DNA of 64,000 nt from Cytobacillus horneckiae (GTDB lineage: Bacteria > Bacillota > Bacilli > Bacillales > Cytobacillaceae). The position numbers were made by a program, and so were the translations under genes. The notes beneath the pieces were generated by a model, which ran no database searches, was not told the origin of the DNA, and saw only the letters and a program-made list of their open reading frames with translations. Within the stretch, counting starts at the first letter, position 1, and every line of letters starts with the position of its first letter. The stretch lies in the NCBI RefSeq assembly GCF_002835735.1, contig NZ_PISD01000002.1, forward strand, positions 1 through 64,000, read 5' to 3'. Shown here piece by piece: positions 26,899 through 35,269 of this stretch.

Positions 26899-27157
26899 AA
26901 AAAAGAGAAGACACGGGGTCTTCTCAGGCTGTAGAGAAACTCATTCCAAAAATGATGAGGTTTGGGATTTTACGAGGCTTACCGCTCGCTTCCTCCGCGG
27001 GGCGAGCGTCGAGCCGGTTCGGCGCTACGCGCCTTTAGTGTCTCTACTGTCTCGCTACACTGAGCAGGAGTCGAGCGGACACCTCTCCAAATCCAACTAA
27101 ATTTTTTATTTTCACTTTCGAAGGCACTCTGAGAAGACAGGATGCCTTCTCTTTTTT
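26899..27157. repeat. MITE-like palindromic element with ~29-bp inverted ends, each a terminator hairpin
   Basis: The left end (26899-26927, AAAAAAGAGAAGACACGGGG...) is the imperfect inverted copy of the right end (27129-27157). Each end is itself a hairpin: GAGAAGAC/GTCTTCTC on the left and GAGAAGAC/GCCTTCTC on the right, with T runs pointing outward. The interior is GC-rich and itself partly palindromic (CCGCTCGC near 26981 and the inverse CCGCTCG sense around 27075). No ORF. The element lies 3 bases from the nhaC stop and so supplies its terminator. Dispersed repeats of this look are common in Bacillus genomes. Confidence 0.7.
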
Positions 27158-27160
27158 ATA

Positions 27161-28717
27161 TTATTCTTTTGAAAACCATTTAATTACTATAGCAAAAATT
27201 GCAATAAGAATAGCAACCGTTAATAGGGATAAGATAGTGCTTCCTGTAAAACCAACCACTAAAAAGCCAATGGCTGCAACTACTGCTGATACTAATACAT
27301 ATGGCAGCTGAGTGATGACATGGTCTATTAAATTACTGCCGGCACCAGTGGCTGATAGGATAGAAGTATCTGAAATCGGCGATGCATGATCTCCGAATAC
27401 CGCTCCTCCTAATACTGCTGCCATCGCTGGAATTAATAAACTCACATCTGTCGCTACTGCAATATCTCCCGCAATTGGAAGAAGGATTCCAAAGGAACCC
27501 CATGAAGTCCCTGTACTGAATGCCATTACGCCTGCAATGATGAATAGCAAAGCAGGAATGACAGCGGGACTTAAGCTAGATTGAGCAATAACACCTGCTA
27601 AGTAATTACCAGTGCCTATCTGGCTAATTAAATCTGCCAAAACCCAGGCAAATATAAGGATAATGACAGAAGTAAGCATTGACTTGACACCAGCTATTGT
27701 TCCTTTTATAAATAGGCTTTTAGGCATATGCTTGTGACGAGTAATTTGAAGCCAAAATTGAAGATAGACTGTAGCTAAGCCTAGTAAACCTCCAAGCAAT
27801 AATGACAAAGCAACATCCGTATTTTCCAAAATAGTAAATATCGTTATATTTTCATTTGTTCCTTTATAACCAGTCCAGAACATTGTCCCTACAGTGCTGA
27901 TAAAAAGAACAATAATCGGCCATACTAATTCCTTAACCGATCCCTTATCACTCGTAGGAAGATCATCTTGCAACTCACCTGACATCGGCTTATTTGGATC
28001 ATATAGCACACCTTTATCAATAGCTAGTTTTTCATGTTTTTTCATCGGGCCAAAATCGAGCTTTCCAAAAGTGACTAACAGAACAATTGCCAGCGCAGCC
28101 CACACATAGAAGTTCATTGGAATCGTTTGTATGAATGCCGAAAAAGCTGAGTATTCAGTAATACTATGAGTGGCTAAAATGGAACCGATCAGAGCAATTA
28201 TCGATGCGCCCCAGCTAGAAATTGGTGCAACAACACAGATTGGCGCTGAGGTTGAATCAATTAAATAAGCAAGCTTCGCTCGTGATACATTTTGACGATC
28301 AGTTACTGGCCTAGAAACTTGTCCCACAGTTAATGCATTAAAATAATCATCGATAAATAATATGATGCCAAGAACCACAGTAAGCAATTGAGCGCCGATT
28401 CTTGTTTTTACCCGTGTCATTGCCCACTCACCAAAAGCGCGACTGCCCCCAGAAAGCGATATAAATGCAGTAATGATGCCTAAAATCAATAAAAACAGTA
28501 AAATAAATATATTCCATGTATTTAATGCGCCATCTACAAAGAAGATTCCTTTAACAGCTTCATACAGATAGATAAACGTCTCTTTCATACTTAAGTCAGC
28601 GAGTAAGATCGCTGCTGTGATACTCCCTATTCCTAAGGATAATATTACTTTTCTTGTTAAAATCACCATTGCTATCGCTACGAGCGGTGGCAGCAATGAA
28701 AAAATTGAATCTGTCAT
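27161..28717 (-). CDS. NhaC-family transporter, probable lysine transporter (LysW type)
   Basis: A 518-residue integral membrane protein with about 11-12 hydrophobic segments, matching the Na+/H+ antiporter NhaC family: FIDDYFNALTVGQVSRPVTD (about residues 122-141), STSAPICVVAPISSWGASI, GTSWGSFGILLPIA and FGDHASPISDTSILSATGA. A lysine riboswitch lies upstream in the same direction; NhaC-type genes under L-box control have been predicted by comparative genomics to be lysine transporters, so that is more likely than Na+/H+ exchange. An unusual 360-bp segment lies between the riboswitch terminator and this gene. GGAGGGAC precedes the ATG. Confidence 0.88.
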   Translation of the reverse strand: MTDSIFSLLPPLVAIAMVILTRKVILSLGIGSITAAILLADLSMKETFIYLYEAVKGIFFVDGALNTWNIFILLFLLILGIITAFISLSGGSRAFGEWAMTRVKTRIGAQLLTVVLGIILFIDDYFNALTVGQVSRPVTDRQNVSRAKLAYLIDSTSAPICVVAPISSWGASIIALIGSILATHSITEYSAFSAFIQTIPMNFYVWAALAIVLLVTFGKLDFGPMKKHEKLAIDKGVLYDPNKPMSGELQDDLPTSDKGSVKELVWPIIVLFISTVGTMFWTGYKGTNENITIFTILENTDVALSLLLGGLLGLATVYLQFWLQITRHKHMPKSLFIKGTIAGVKSMLTSVIILIFAWVLADLISQIGTGNYLAGVIAQSSLSPAVIPALLFIIAGVMAFSTGTSWGSFGILLPIAGDIAVATDVSLLIPAMAAVLGGAVFGDHASPISDTSILSATGAGSNLIDHVITQLPYVLVSAVVAAIGFLVVGFTGSTILSLLTVAILIAIFAIVIKWFSKE

Positions 28718-28738
28718 GTAATTGTCCCTCCGTCTATT

Positions 28739-29081
28739 TTTAATAGGAACTAGGACAATGATGAAGAATCTGACTGGCTCAAACTATGGGCTTGTCGATC
28801 TGCTTGAATACTAGGATGATAATAGTACATTTCTTATGCATAAGACAACGATCACAGAAACGTTGGTAACTTTTCTATGATCCTTGGCTTATGTTCACAG
28901 AGAACCTAGTGTTTACTAAAAGATTGTCGATTCCACGCTTAAAACTAATCATGAATACACTTAGACTTCTTCAGGAGAAGTAACAATGGTAAGCCCCAGA
29001 AGAGACCGAGTTACCCTGGAAAGCGAAGTGTATCCATAATACAGATGATTAAATAGCAACAAACTTTTAACAGAGCCAAAA
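28739..29081. other. Structured non-coding spacer between lysine riboswitch and nhaC, possible IS remnant
   Basis: No coding frame. It contains a 55-base imperfect hairpin (28839-28893, CATAAG...CTTATG with GATCA/TGATC and AGAAA/TTTCT inside) and a three-way-junction-like fold at 28953-29035: ATACACTT pairs with AAGTGTAT and encloses ACTTCT/AGAAGT and GGTAA/TTACC stems. The end next to the riboswitch reads, on the minus strand, GGCTCTGTTAAAAGTTTG, which looks like an insertion-sequence terminal repeat; no matching opposite end was found. It may be a degenerate element or a long structured leader. Confidence 0.5.
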
Positions 29082-29119
29082 TAAAAAAGAGTAATGATAG
29101 AGGGGATCTATCATTACTC
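29081..29119 (-). terminator. Expression-platform terminator of the lysine riboswitch
   Basis: On the minus strand a perfect 12-bp stem (GAGTAATGATAG/CTATCATTACTC) with a 7-base loop followed by TTTTTTAT, 38 bases after the aptamer. Confidence 0.92.
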
Positions 29120-29156
29120 TTAATAATTAAAGTAAGTCAATTCTCCATCACGAACT

Positions 29157-29337
29157 GTAGCTCCCCATTATGCCGGTATGATTCTATACCCCATAATGAC
29201 AGTGTTACTCTTATTCAAAGTAACCCCAGTAAAATATATTTTTGACGAATGTATTTTACTTCGGCAGAATCTCCTTTCAGCTATGATCACCGTTGTCATC
29301 CTCACACAGCTTACTAATAAATCCTGCACCTCTACCC
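29157..29337 (-). promoter_or_regulatory. Lysine riboswitch (L box)
   Basis: The minus strand carries the L-box consensus blocks in order and spacing: GTAGAGGTGC at the 5' end, AGTA, GATGACAACGGTGAT, AGCTGAAAGG, TCTGCCGAAGT, CTGGGGT, TAACACTGTCAT, and GGGGAGCTAC, with GTAG/CTAC closing P1. Lysine binding to such aptamers favours downstream termination, and the terminator is present. The next gene in the same direction is the NhaC-family transporter. Confidence 0.95.
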
Positions 29338-29373
29338 CATCGGATATGATAAGGTTTTATTCAATTAACAATC

Positions 29374-29402
29374 ATTATATCAAAATAGTATACAATCCGC
29401 AA
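29374..29402 (-). promoter_or_regulatory. Promoter of the lysine-riboswitch transcript
   Basis: Minus-strand TTGCGG, 17-base spacer, perfect TATAAT (29374-29379). Transcription would start near 29366, about 30 bases before the aptamer. Confidence 0.7.
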
Positions 29403-29497
29403 ATATCTATCCGAACTTCGGAATTACAATAAATTTTCCTGAAGTATTTAAAACGTTGTGAAAAGTTTAATCTTGTCTATACCTATTCAATCGCCTT

Positions 29498-30613
29498 TTA
29501 ACGTTTGTAGTTTATATTTTGTTCTATGTGCATTTTCACTTGAAGATTTTTTATAGACTCCTTATCAATCGAATGAATTGTATTCAAATCCCATTTATTA
29601 TAATGATACCGATATGTTTTTTCACTTAGATTTAACAAATCCGCTTTAATTTCTTCACTTTTCTCTATCGTCTTTAATATATCATTATTAATTTTCTTTT
29701 CTAATTCTATTTTAATTTCATCTATGCTCTTATCGTCCTCATTTTGAGTCAAAACTGCATCAGATTTTACAATTAACAAGTATGAAGGTTTATTGCCATT
29801 TACTACTTTAATCGTTTTTTTCGGCTTTTGTACAATCACACTGACGTTTTCATCATATAGGGAAATAGGGATGTTGGTTGCATCTTTTGATAACCATTTT
29901 AGACCGACAAGTTCTTCTTTACTTACCCATCCCTTTAATTGTTGCTGTGAAACAGCAAATCCTCCTGTAATGACAACAACGTTTTTCTTTTTTTCGTCCT
30001 CTGCAAAGTGTGTATTATTCACTCCTAATGAAGGAATAATTATGGTGCCCACTGGCTGATGATAGGACGAGATAAATTTATTATACCTTAAAATTGGGAT
30101 AAAAAAGTTGTTTTTATTTAGAGTATCCGGACTATGAACAACTGAATATAAAGATGAGTTATTAAGAAAGCTCTCTCCTCTAAAAATACTTTTTATATCG
30201 AATTCAGTGCCAAATAACCAGCAGTTGTATCTTAAGAAAGAATTCTGTCCAATAAATTCTGTGACTGCCTTCATTTGATCCTTAATTACATTCTCACTTA
30301 ACAGAATGGTTTACACATGGTCATAATAAAGGGGTAGTGCCACATTTTGTTCTAATTTACTAAAAGCTGACTGTATGGTTTTCCCCTTTGCTTCTCCAAT
30401 TAAAACGGGGGAATGCTGCAAAAAAGAATCACCATCTAGCTTTGCAATATTAGCAAAGTTCAACGCTTGTATATAGACCGTAAACTCTCCATCAGCGTAA
30501 TCAAGACCTATAGCTGTAATAAAAGTTTGAGTTTGTATTTCTCTTGCCCCCCAACAACCGGAGAGGAAAACGAACTGACTGCTTATCATGATTATTAGTA
30601 AAATCCTTCTCAT
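29498..30613 (-). pseudogene. Germinant receptor C subunit (GerAC type), interrupted by one in-frame stop
   Basis: The reading frame encodes a GerAC-family lipoprotein: lipobox FLSGC (Cys about residue 20), WGAREIQTQTFITAIGLDY at the start of the mature part, and the C-terminal alpha/beta domain ending near HIEQNINYKR. Codon 101 is TAA (30311-30313): LPLYYDHV, stop, then TILLSENVIKDQMKAVTEF continues in the same frame, the normal GerAC continuation. Replacing that codon by AAA or GAA gives about 371 residues, the usual size, so one substitution explains it. The C subunit is required for receptor function, so this receptor is probably inactive unless the stop is suppressed. Confidence 0.88.
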
Positions 30614-30616
30614 AAT

Positions 30617-32068
30617 TTACTCCTTTTGACTTTTTCTATCAACCGGCTGATATGCTTGATTTCGCTTTTTCATAAATTGATAAGGCAGCTTCACGATATT
30701 TTTTATAATATCTGCCTTATTAGGCCTAGATAGATAAGACATATAAGGCTGCCCAAAGCTTTCTAATGAAACGACCATTGATAGAATAAGAAAAAAAGCA
30801 ATAAAGAATCCAAACAAGCCAAAAAAGGATGAAAATGCTAATACAAAAAATCTCAAAATTACCGTATTTCCTGACATGCTTTGATTAGAGAGGATGTAAC
30901 CTGATATTACTGTTATCGAAACTATGACTAAACATGAAGGAGATGTTAAGCCAGCCCTAATAGCTGCATCACCTATAAATAATCCACCTAATACAGCAAC
31001 AGTCTGCCCAACCGCTTTTGGAAGACGCACCCCTGCTTCTTTAAATAATTCAAATAGAACAAGCATAATAAAGGCTTCAGCAGGAGCAGATAAAGGTAAG
31101 CCAATTCTAGAATTAGAGATTGTTGCTACAAGTGAATAAGGAATTTGATCTAGTTGAAAATTTATTAATGCAATATAAAATCCTGGTAAAAATATCGTTG
31201 TAATGATAGCAATGATTCTAAGCAGACGCATCATGCTTACGTAATAAAAACTATCCTGTGCGTCTTCAGGTGAATATAATATTTGATTTAAATTTGTCGG
31301 TCCTATCAAGCAAGTTGGATTTCCATCCACTAAAATGACAAACCTTCCTTGTGTTAAGGATTGAACAGCGAAATCAGGCCTGCCTGAATTCTCCATCTGA
31401 GGGAAAAGCGACAAAACATTGTCGTACAAGTACTCCTCAAGTTCGTAACTGCTGGCCACAATGTCGATTTTTATGGAATTCAATCGATTTTTTAAATCTT
31501 CTAGAATAGAGGGATTCATAATATCATCTATATAAAGTAATAAGATTTTCGTCCGGCTTCTTTCACCGATGGTATATTCAATACTTTTTAATGAAGATGT
31601 TCTCAGCCTTTGTCGAATGAGAGCCATATTATCTGAAATGTTCTCTACCAATCCATCTCTCGGTCCCCTAATGGAGGTTTCCAAATTAGATTCCTCTGGA
31701 CTTCTTTTTGGAATGTGAGATACTGGTATAAAGAAAAGGGCAGTTATATCATGATTAAAAATGAGTAATTCACCCGAAAATAACTTGTCTTCTATCTCTG
31801 TTTTGGCGTTATTAATATTTTTAAGCTGACTGACCTCTAATACATTATTTAATGTCTCAAAACTTAAGTCCCCATGCTTATCTAGCACAGCATTAATAGT
31901 AGGAAAGATGACCTCATTCATGAATTTCATATCTACTAGATTAGGGCAATACAGAAATTCCAATGTATAGTCATGATAGGTTTTCACTCTTATGACAATA
32001 TCTGAAGATCCTTCAAACCAAATCTTTAATTGATCTATATTGACATCGTTAACTTGAACTTTCTTCAT
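30617..32068 (-). CDS. Spore germination receptor A subunit (GerAA family)
   Basis: A 483-residue GerA-family protein: a long N-terminal hydrophilic domain (about 1-280, with TSIRGPRDGLVENISDNMALIRQRL), then about five transmembrane segments (LRIIAIITTIFLPGFYIALI onwards) and EAGVRLPKAVGQTVAVLGGL. It works in the inner spore membrane as part of a nutrient-gated receptor. ATG at 32068 follows AAAGGTG; coding overlaps the end of the upstream B-subunit gene by 20 bases, an unusual B-A-C order. The partner C gene is broken. Confidence 0.93.
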   Translation of the reverse strand: MKKVQVNDVNIDQLKIWFEGSSDIVIRVKTYHDYTLEFLYCPNLVDMKFMNEVIFPTINAVLDKHGDLSFETLNNVLEVSQLKNINNAKTEIEDKLFSGELLIFNHDITALFFIPVSHIPKRSPEESNLETSIRGPRDGLVENISDNMALIRQRLRTSSLKSIEYTIGERSRTKILLLYIDDIMNPSILEDLKNRLNSIKIDIVASSYELEEYLYDNVLSLFPQMENSGRPDFAVQSLTQGRFVILVDGNPTCLIGPTNLNQILYSPEDAQDSFYYVSMMRLLRIIAIITTIFLPGFYIALINFQLDQIPYSLVATISNSRIGLPLSAPAEAFIMLVLFELFKEAGVRLPKAVGQTVAVLGGLFIGDAAIRAGLTSPSCLVIVSITVISGYILSNQSMSGNTVILRFFVLAFSSFFGLFGFFIAFFLILSMVVSLESFGQPYMSYLSRPNKADIIKNIVKLPYQFMKKRNQAYQPVDRKSQKE

Positions 32069-33137
32069 GATAATCACCTTTTATATGAATGAATAGTAAT
32101 AAAAACAGCATCATACTCAATTGAAAAATCAGGCTAATTGGGAAATAATATTTCTGCAAAAAATAAAAAAACGATGTGGCGTTCCAAGGAATGCATGCTG
32201 CAATGATTAAAATGAAATAAAGGAACGGAAGCAGCCATTTCGTTTTCTTTTTTAACATAAATGTTCTTTCAGCAATAAATAAAAATAAGCTAATTCGGAC
32301 AAATGCCCCTGAAAGCCATTGGAAGATTGAAAGAAAATCAAGACGGGTAACATGATCTCCAATTATCAACAGCTTCCACTGCTCATAAGCTGGATTCCTA
32401 AATTTCGCTGCTTCCTCAGGACCAAATTCTGTGATTGCTCCCACCAGTGGTCCTAAAATAAGAAACATAAGGATGATTCCAACTATTATAAGCCATTTAA
32501 GCTTTAGTCTATCTTTAATAAACGACGTTAAAAACAACAAAAAGCTAATCTCAAACAAACCGGCACAAGTTTGAACTAATCCGTATAAAAAATCTTTATA
32601 ACCATGCTCGAATATCGGAAATAGTAGTTCATAATTCTTATGTGGCGTATTCCCAAAGCCGACTAAAAAGCCAAAAAATGAAACAAAAGGAAGGACAAGC
32701 AAAGCGATTGTACTTATCGTTCGTATTCCTTTCGCAGATGCATATGAGCAAATAAGAGCGAATAATGTGATAATAACAAAATCAGGAACTTCAAAAGTAT
32801 AATTTGCATTTGCCCAAAAAAAAGTATGCTTTAGAGTAACTAAGGCGGAAACTAGAAAATAGCATCCGAATACAAAGGAAAACATATTAAATACCCAGGA
32901 TGGAAATGATTTCTGTTTAAGTAATGCGAGAATATTATTATGAGTTTTTAGCTTTTTATAAATATGAAATATAAGCAGTATCCAAAGGGTAAATGGTATT
33001 ATACTGAGAATAGCTGTTAGCCAGGAATCCCTACTTGAGGTTGATAATAAAGTCGGGATAACTAGTACATGTACCATGAATCCTGTAGACATAATCAGCA
33101 AAACATAAATATGTAGAGATTGAATCATTCGATTCAT
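32049..33137 (-). CDS. Spore germination receptor B subunit (GerAB-family permease)
   Basis: A 362-residue, roughly ten-helix membrane protein of the endospore germination permease (GerB/AAAP) family, from LLIMSTGFMVHVLVIPTLL to LMMLFLLLFIH. In known receptors this subunit binds the amino acid or other germinant. AAGGTGG precedes the ATG. It is the first gene of a B-A-C operon, whereas the second receptor at 59-63 kb has the common A-B-C order. Confidence 0.92.
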   Translation of the reverse strand: MNRMIQSLHIYVLLIMSTGFMVHVLVIPTLLSTSSRDSWLTAILSIIPFTLWILLIFHIYKKLKTHNNILALLKQKSFPSWVFNMFSFVFGCYFLVSALVTLKHTFFWANANYTFEVPDFVIITLFALICSYASAKGIRTISTIALLVLPFVSFFGFLVGFGNTPHKNYELLFPIFEHGYKDFLYGLVQTCAGLFEISFLLFLTSFIKDRLKLKWLIIVGIILMFLILGPLVGAITEFGPEEAAKFRNPAYEQWKLLIIGDHVTRLDFLSIFQWLSGAFVRISLFLFIAERTFMLKKKTKWLLPFLYFILIIAACIPWNATSFFYFLQKYYFPISLIFQLSMMLFLLLFIHIKGDYHEESSS

Positions 33138-33532
33138 GGAAAACCACCTTAAATTCTGCTTTTATTCAAGTAGTTTAGCCTTTAATACCGAAAAAATACC
33201 CGATAGAAAAAAATGGATAACCTTACGTCATTAAGAAATCCATGTATAAAACTATGAACTAGTCCAGTAATGACATATATCCATTCGATTATGTTATTCA
33301 TCATTAATTTATTTTTACCCCGCCTATTAGCTTTTCCTCATATATCCTCTTTATTTGAAAGGATTACCTTAAATAGTACCTCACCGCTTACTTTAGACAC
33401 TTAATGAATGAAAAAAGCCTAATCTATCAACATAAATTGAAAGATCAGGCCAAATAATATCTTCTTTTTTAACTAGAGAAATCTTCTCATGAGTCCACTT
33501 GATATCCATGTGGCTTAAGAGGTGACTCCTTT
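33138..33532. other. Gap between gerX operon and yunC
   Basis: No gene. It should hold the gerX promoter (33140-33250) and contains the yunC terminator (33411-33450) and another inverted repeat GAGTCCAC/GTGG...GACTC at 33491-33528 with plus-strand T run but no plus-strand gene before it. Confidence 0.5.
33411..33450 (-). terminator. Probable terminator of yunC
   Basis: Minus-strand GCCTGATCT/AGATTAGGC with one mismatch, followed by TTTTTTC, about 80 bases after the yunC stop. Confidence 0.65.
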
Positions 33533-33835
33533 TTATACCATTTTTAACAGGGCATCTCGCCCGCTCATCCCTTTTTCAATCCCTAACTCCTCTGCAGCAT
33601 AAGTTACAGATTCCAGCGGAGCATCAATTAATTGTTGAATCGTTTTTACACCCACAGCACGGCCGGCGATGATTTTCCGATCTTTTAATTTCTCATTAAG
33701 CAATCCTACATCCAAAGCTCCACACATTATATAGCCATTGTCATTTGTTACAACTAGCAAATTTGTTTTTGGCAGTTCCACAGAAACAGTTAAAAAGGTG
33801 TGTCCTTCAATGATAATAGGCTTTAAATCCACCAT
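33533..33835 (-). CDS. yunC: YunC family protein (DUF1805)
   Basis: A 100-residue protein with the DUF1805 pattern: NLLVVTNDNGYIMCGALDVGLLN then IIAGRAVGVKTIQQLIDAPL. No membrane segment. ATG at 33835 has AAGGGGGG 7 bases upstream; in-frame upstream codons overlap the site. Conserved in Bacilli beside the yun genes; function unknown. Confidence 0.9.
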   Translation of the reverse strand: MVDLKPIIIEGHTFLTVSVELPKTNLLVVTNDNGYIMCGALDVGLLNEKLKDRKIIAGRAVGVKTIQQLIDAPLESVTYAAEELGIEKGMSGRDALLKMV

Positions 33836-33900
33836 CCGCTTTCCCCCCTTTCTCATACATACAATTTATGTAGAGAAAAGAAGTTGCGTGTACTTTCCAG

Positions 33901-34746
33901 TTAAAATAAACCGAGCTGACGCGGAGCCAACCCTTCATAATCAATTCCCAATAACTCAATCATTTGCTTCGCATTATCTGCTGCATCTCCACCAGAATTA
34001 TTATTGAACAAAGCATAAACATTTTTAGTTTTCTTCTCAAGTTCTTTTAAATAGCCAGCCCATTCTTTCAGCTCAGCCTCATTATATCGATATAAGTAAC
34101 GAACTTCCCGCCAATTATCATGGGTTTTCTTTTGCCATCCATGGATGTTACGGCCATGAAAACGAACTAAGACACATTCCGCATCTAAAGTATCCAGCAC
34201 AATCGGTATCGATCCTTCTCCAGATTGAGGCTCATCACAAATACTATGAATCCACCCTTCCTCCTTCATAAACTGAAGCGTTCCATCTCGAAAACCTGTT
34301 TTAAACCATGATTGGTGCCGGAATTCTAATGCACATGGGATTTCTCTCATTTGTGCCTTACACCAGCGTAAGTATTGAACATTTTGTTTTTTACAATCAA
34401 ACCATGGCGGAAATTGAAATAGCACGAACGCTAGCTTATTATCTTCTATGTACGGCTGCAATGAGTCAATGAATGCAAGGAACATTTCTTCCTTTGAATT
34501 AAATGGAATTTCCCCTCTTTGATGTCCCGTCATCCCCTGATAGGCCTTCACAACAAATTTAAATCCTTCCGGCGTGTCACTTACCCATTTCATTGAATTT
34601 CGCTGCGGCTGAACTGCATAGAAAGCTGAATCTACCTCAACCGTTGGAAAGTGGGCTGCATATTCCTGTAATTTATCGCGTGGAGAAACGGGAGCAGTAT
34701 ACAGGCTATCATGATCTCCCCATCCTGTTAAACCAATCGTAATCAA
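33901..34746 (-). CDS. yunF: DUF72 family protein (YunF)
   Basis: A 281-residue TIM-barrel-like DUF72 protein: IGLTGWGDHDSLY at the N-terminus, FPTVEVDSAFYAVQ, LFQFPPWF and ALEFRHQSW mark the family. DUF72 proteins are widespread and cytoplasmic, without a firmly assigned reaction. The gene is 65 bases upstream of yunC in the same direction. Length is typical. Confidence 0.92.
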   Translation of the reverse strand: MITIGLTGWGDHDSLYTAPVSPRDKLQEYAAHFPTVEVDSAFYAVQPQRNSMKWVSDTPEGFKFVVKAYQGMTGHQRGEIPFNSKEEMFLAFIDSLQPYIEDNKLAFVLFQFPPWFDCKKQNVQYLRWCKAQMREIPCALEFRHQSWFKTGFRDGTLQFMKEEGWIHSICDEPQSGEGSIPIVLDTLDAECVLVRFHGRNIHGWQKKTHDNWREVRYLYRYNEAELKEWAGYLKELEKKTKNVYALFNNNSGGDAADNAKQMIELLGIDYEGLAPRQLGLF

Positions 34747-34881
34747 ACGAACACCTCCGTTCCACTCTCAAAAACCTTAATTAAAAATATTATAATATAG
34801 CTGTGAAATTTATTGTAGTAAAGGGCTTATGAAACCTAGATTTTATGTAGACGTGTAGAAAGTTACCTTCCAATACACATA

Positions 34882-34914
34882 AATAACAAAACCATCTAAC
34901 TGAATGCTAGATGG
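34882..34914 (-). terminator. Terminator of the small membrane protein gene
   Basis: Minus-strand CCATCTA/TAGATGG stem, 9-base loop, then TTTTGTTATTT. Confidence 0.65.
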
Positions 34915-34964
34915 CTCTTTCGGTCTTTTAACTGTCAATAGACAGGTGGGATTTTGATCATTGT

Positions 34965-35111
34965 CTAAGGTCTTTTTCTCCCAGTAATCATTTGGAAAAT
35001 CAGTACGATTAATGCAATGACAAGCAATAAGTGCACAAGCCCTCCGGCAATGTCAAAACTAAACCCTAAAATCCATAGGATAATTAATATCCCAATCAGT
35101 GTCCATAACAT
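34965..35111 (-). CDS. Small lmo0937-family membrane protein
   Basis: A 48-residue peptide that is almost all hydrophobic: MLWTLIGILIILWILGFSF and a second helix LLLVIALIVLIFQMI, ending in GRKRP. This is the lmo0937-type small membrane protein of Firmicutes, often part of the general stress response. ATG at 35111 is favoured because GAAAGG lies about 9 bases upstream; ATG at 35117 is only 3 bases from it. Function unknown. Confidence 0.85.
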   Translation of the reverse strand: MLWTLIGILIILWILGFSFDIAGGLVHLLLVIALIVLIFQMITGRKRP

Positions 35112-35269
35112 ATTCATTTTCCTTTCTATAATGAATTGGTAATGTCCGTTACTCATAAATACCCCTTGTAAACCTATCCAAACTGCTGCGATTTTCCTAT
35201 ATGTTTAAAAAGCATGCAAGAATGGGAAAATAATCTGCATAGATTACTTAGGAAGAAGGATGATCTGTA

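Noticed and set aside
29178-29432. Plus-strand 84-codon frame
   Set aside because: It is the antisense of the lysine riboswitch; no ribosome binding site.
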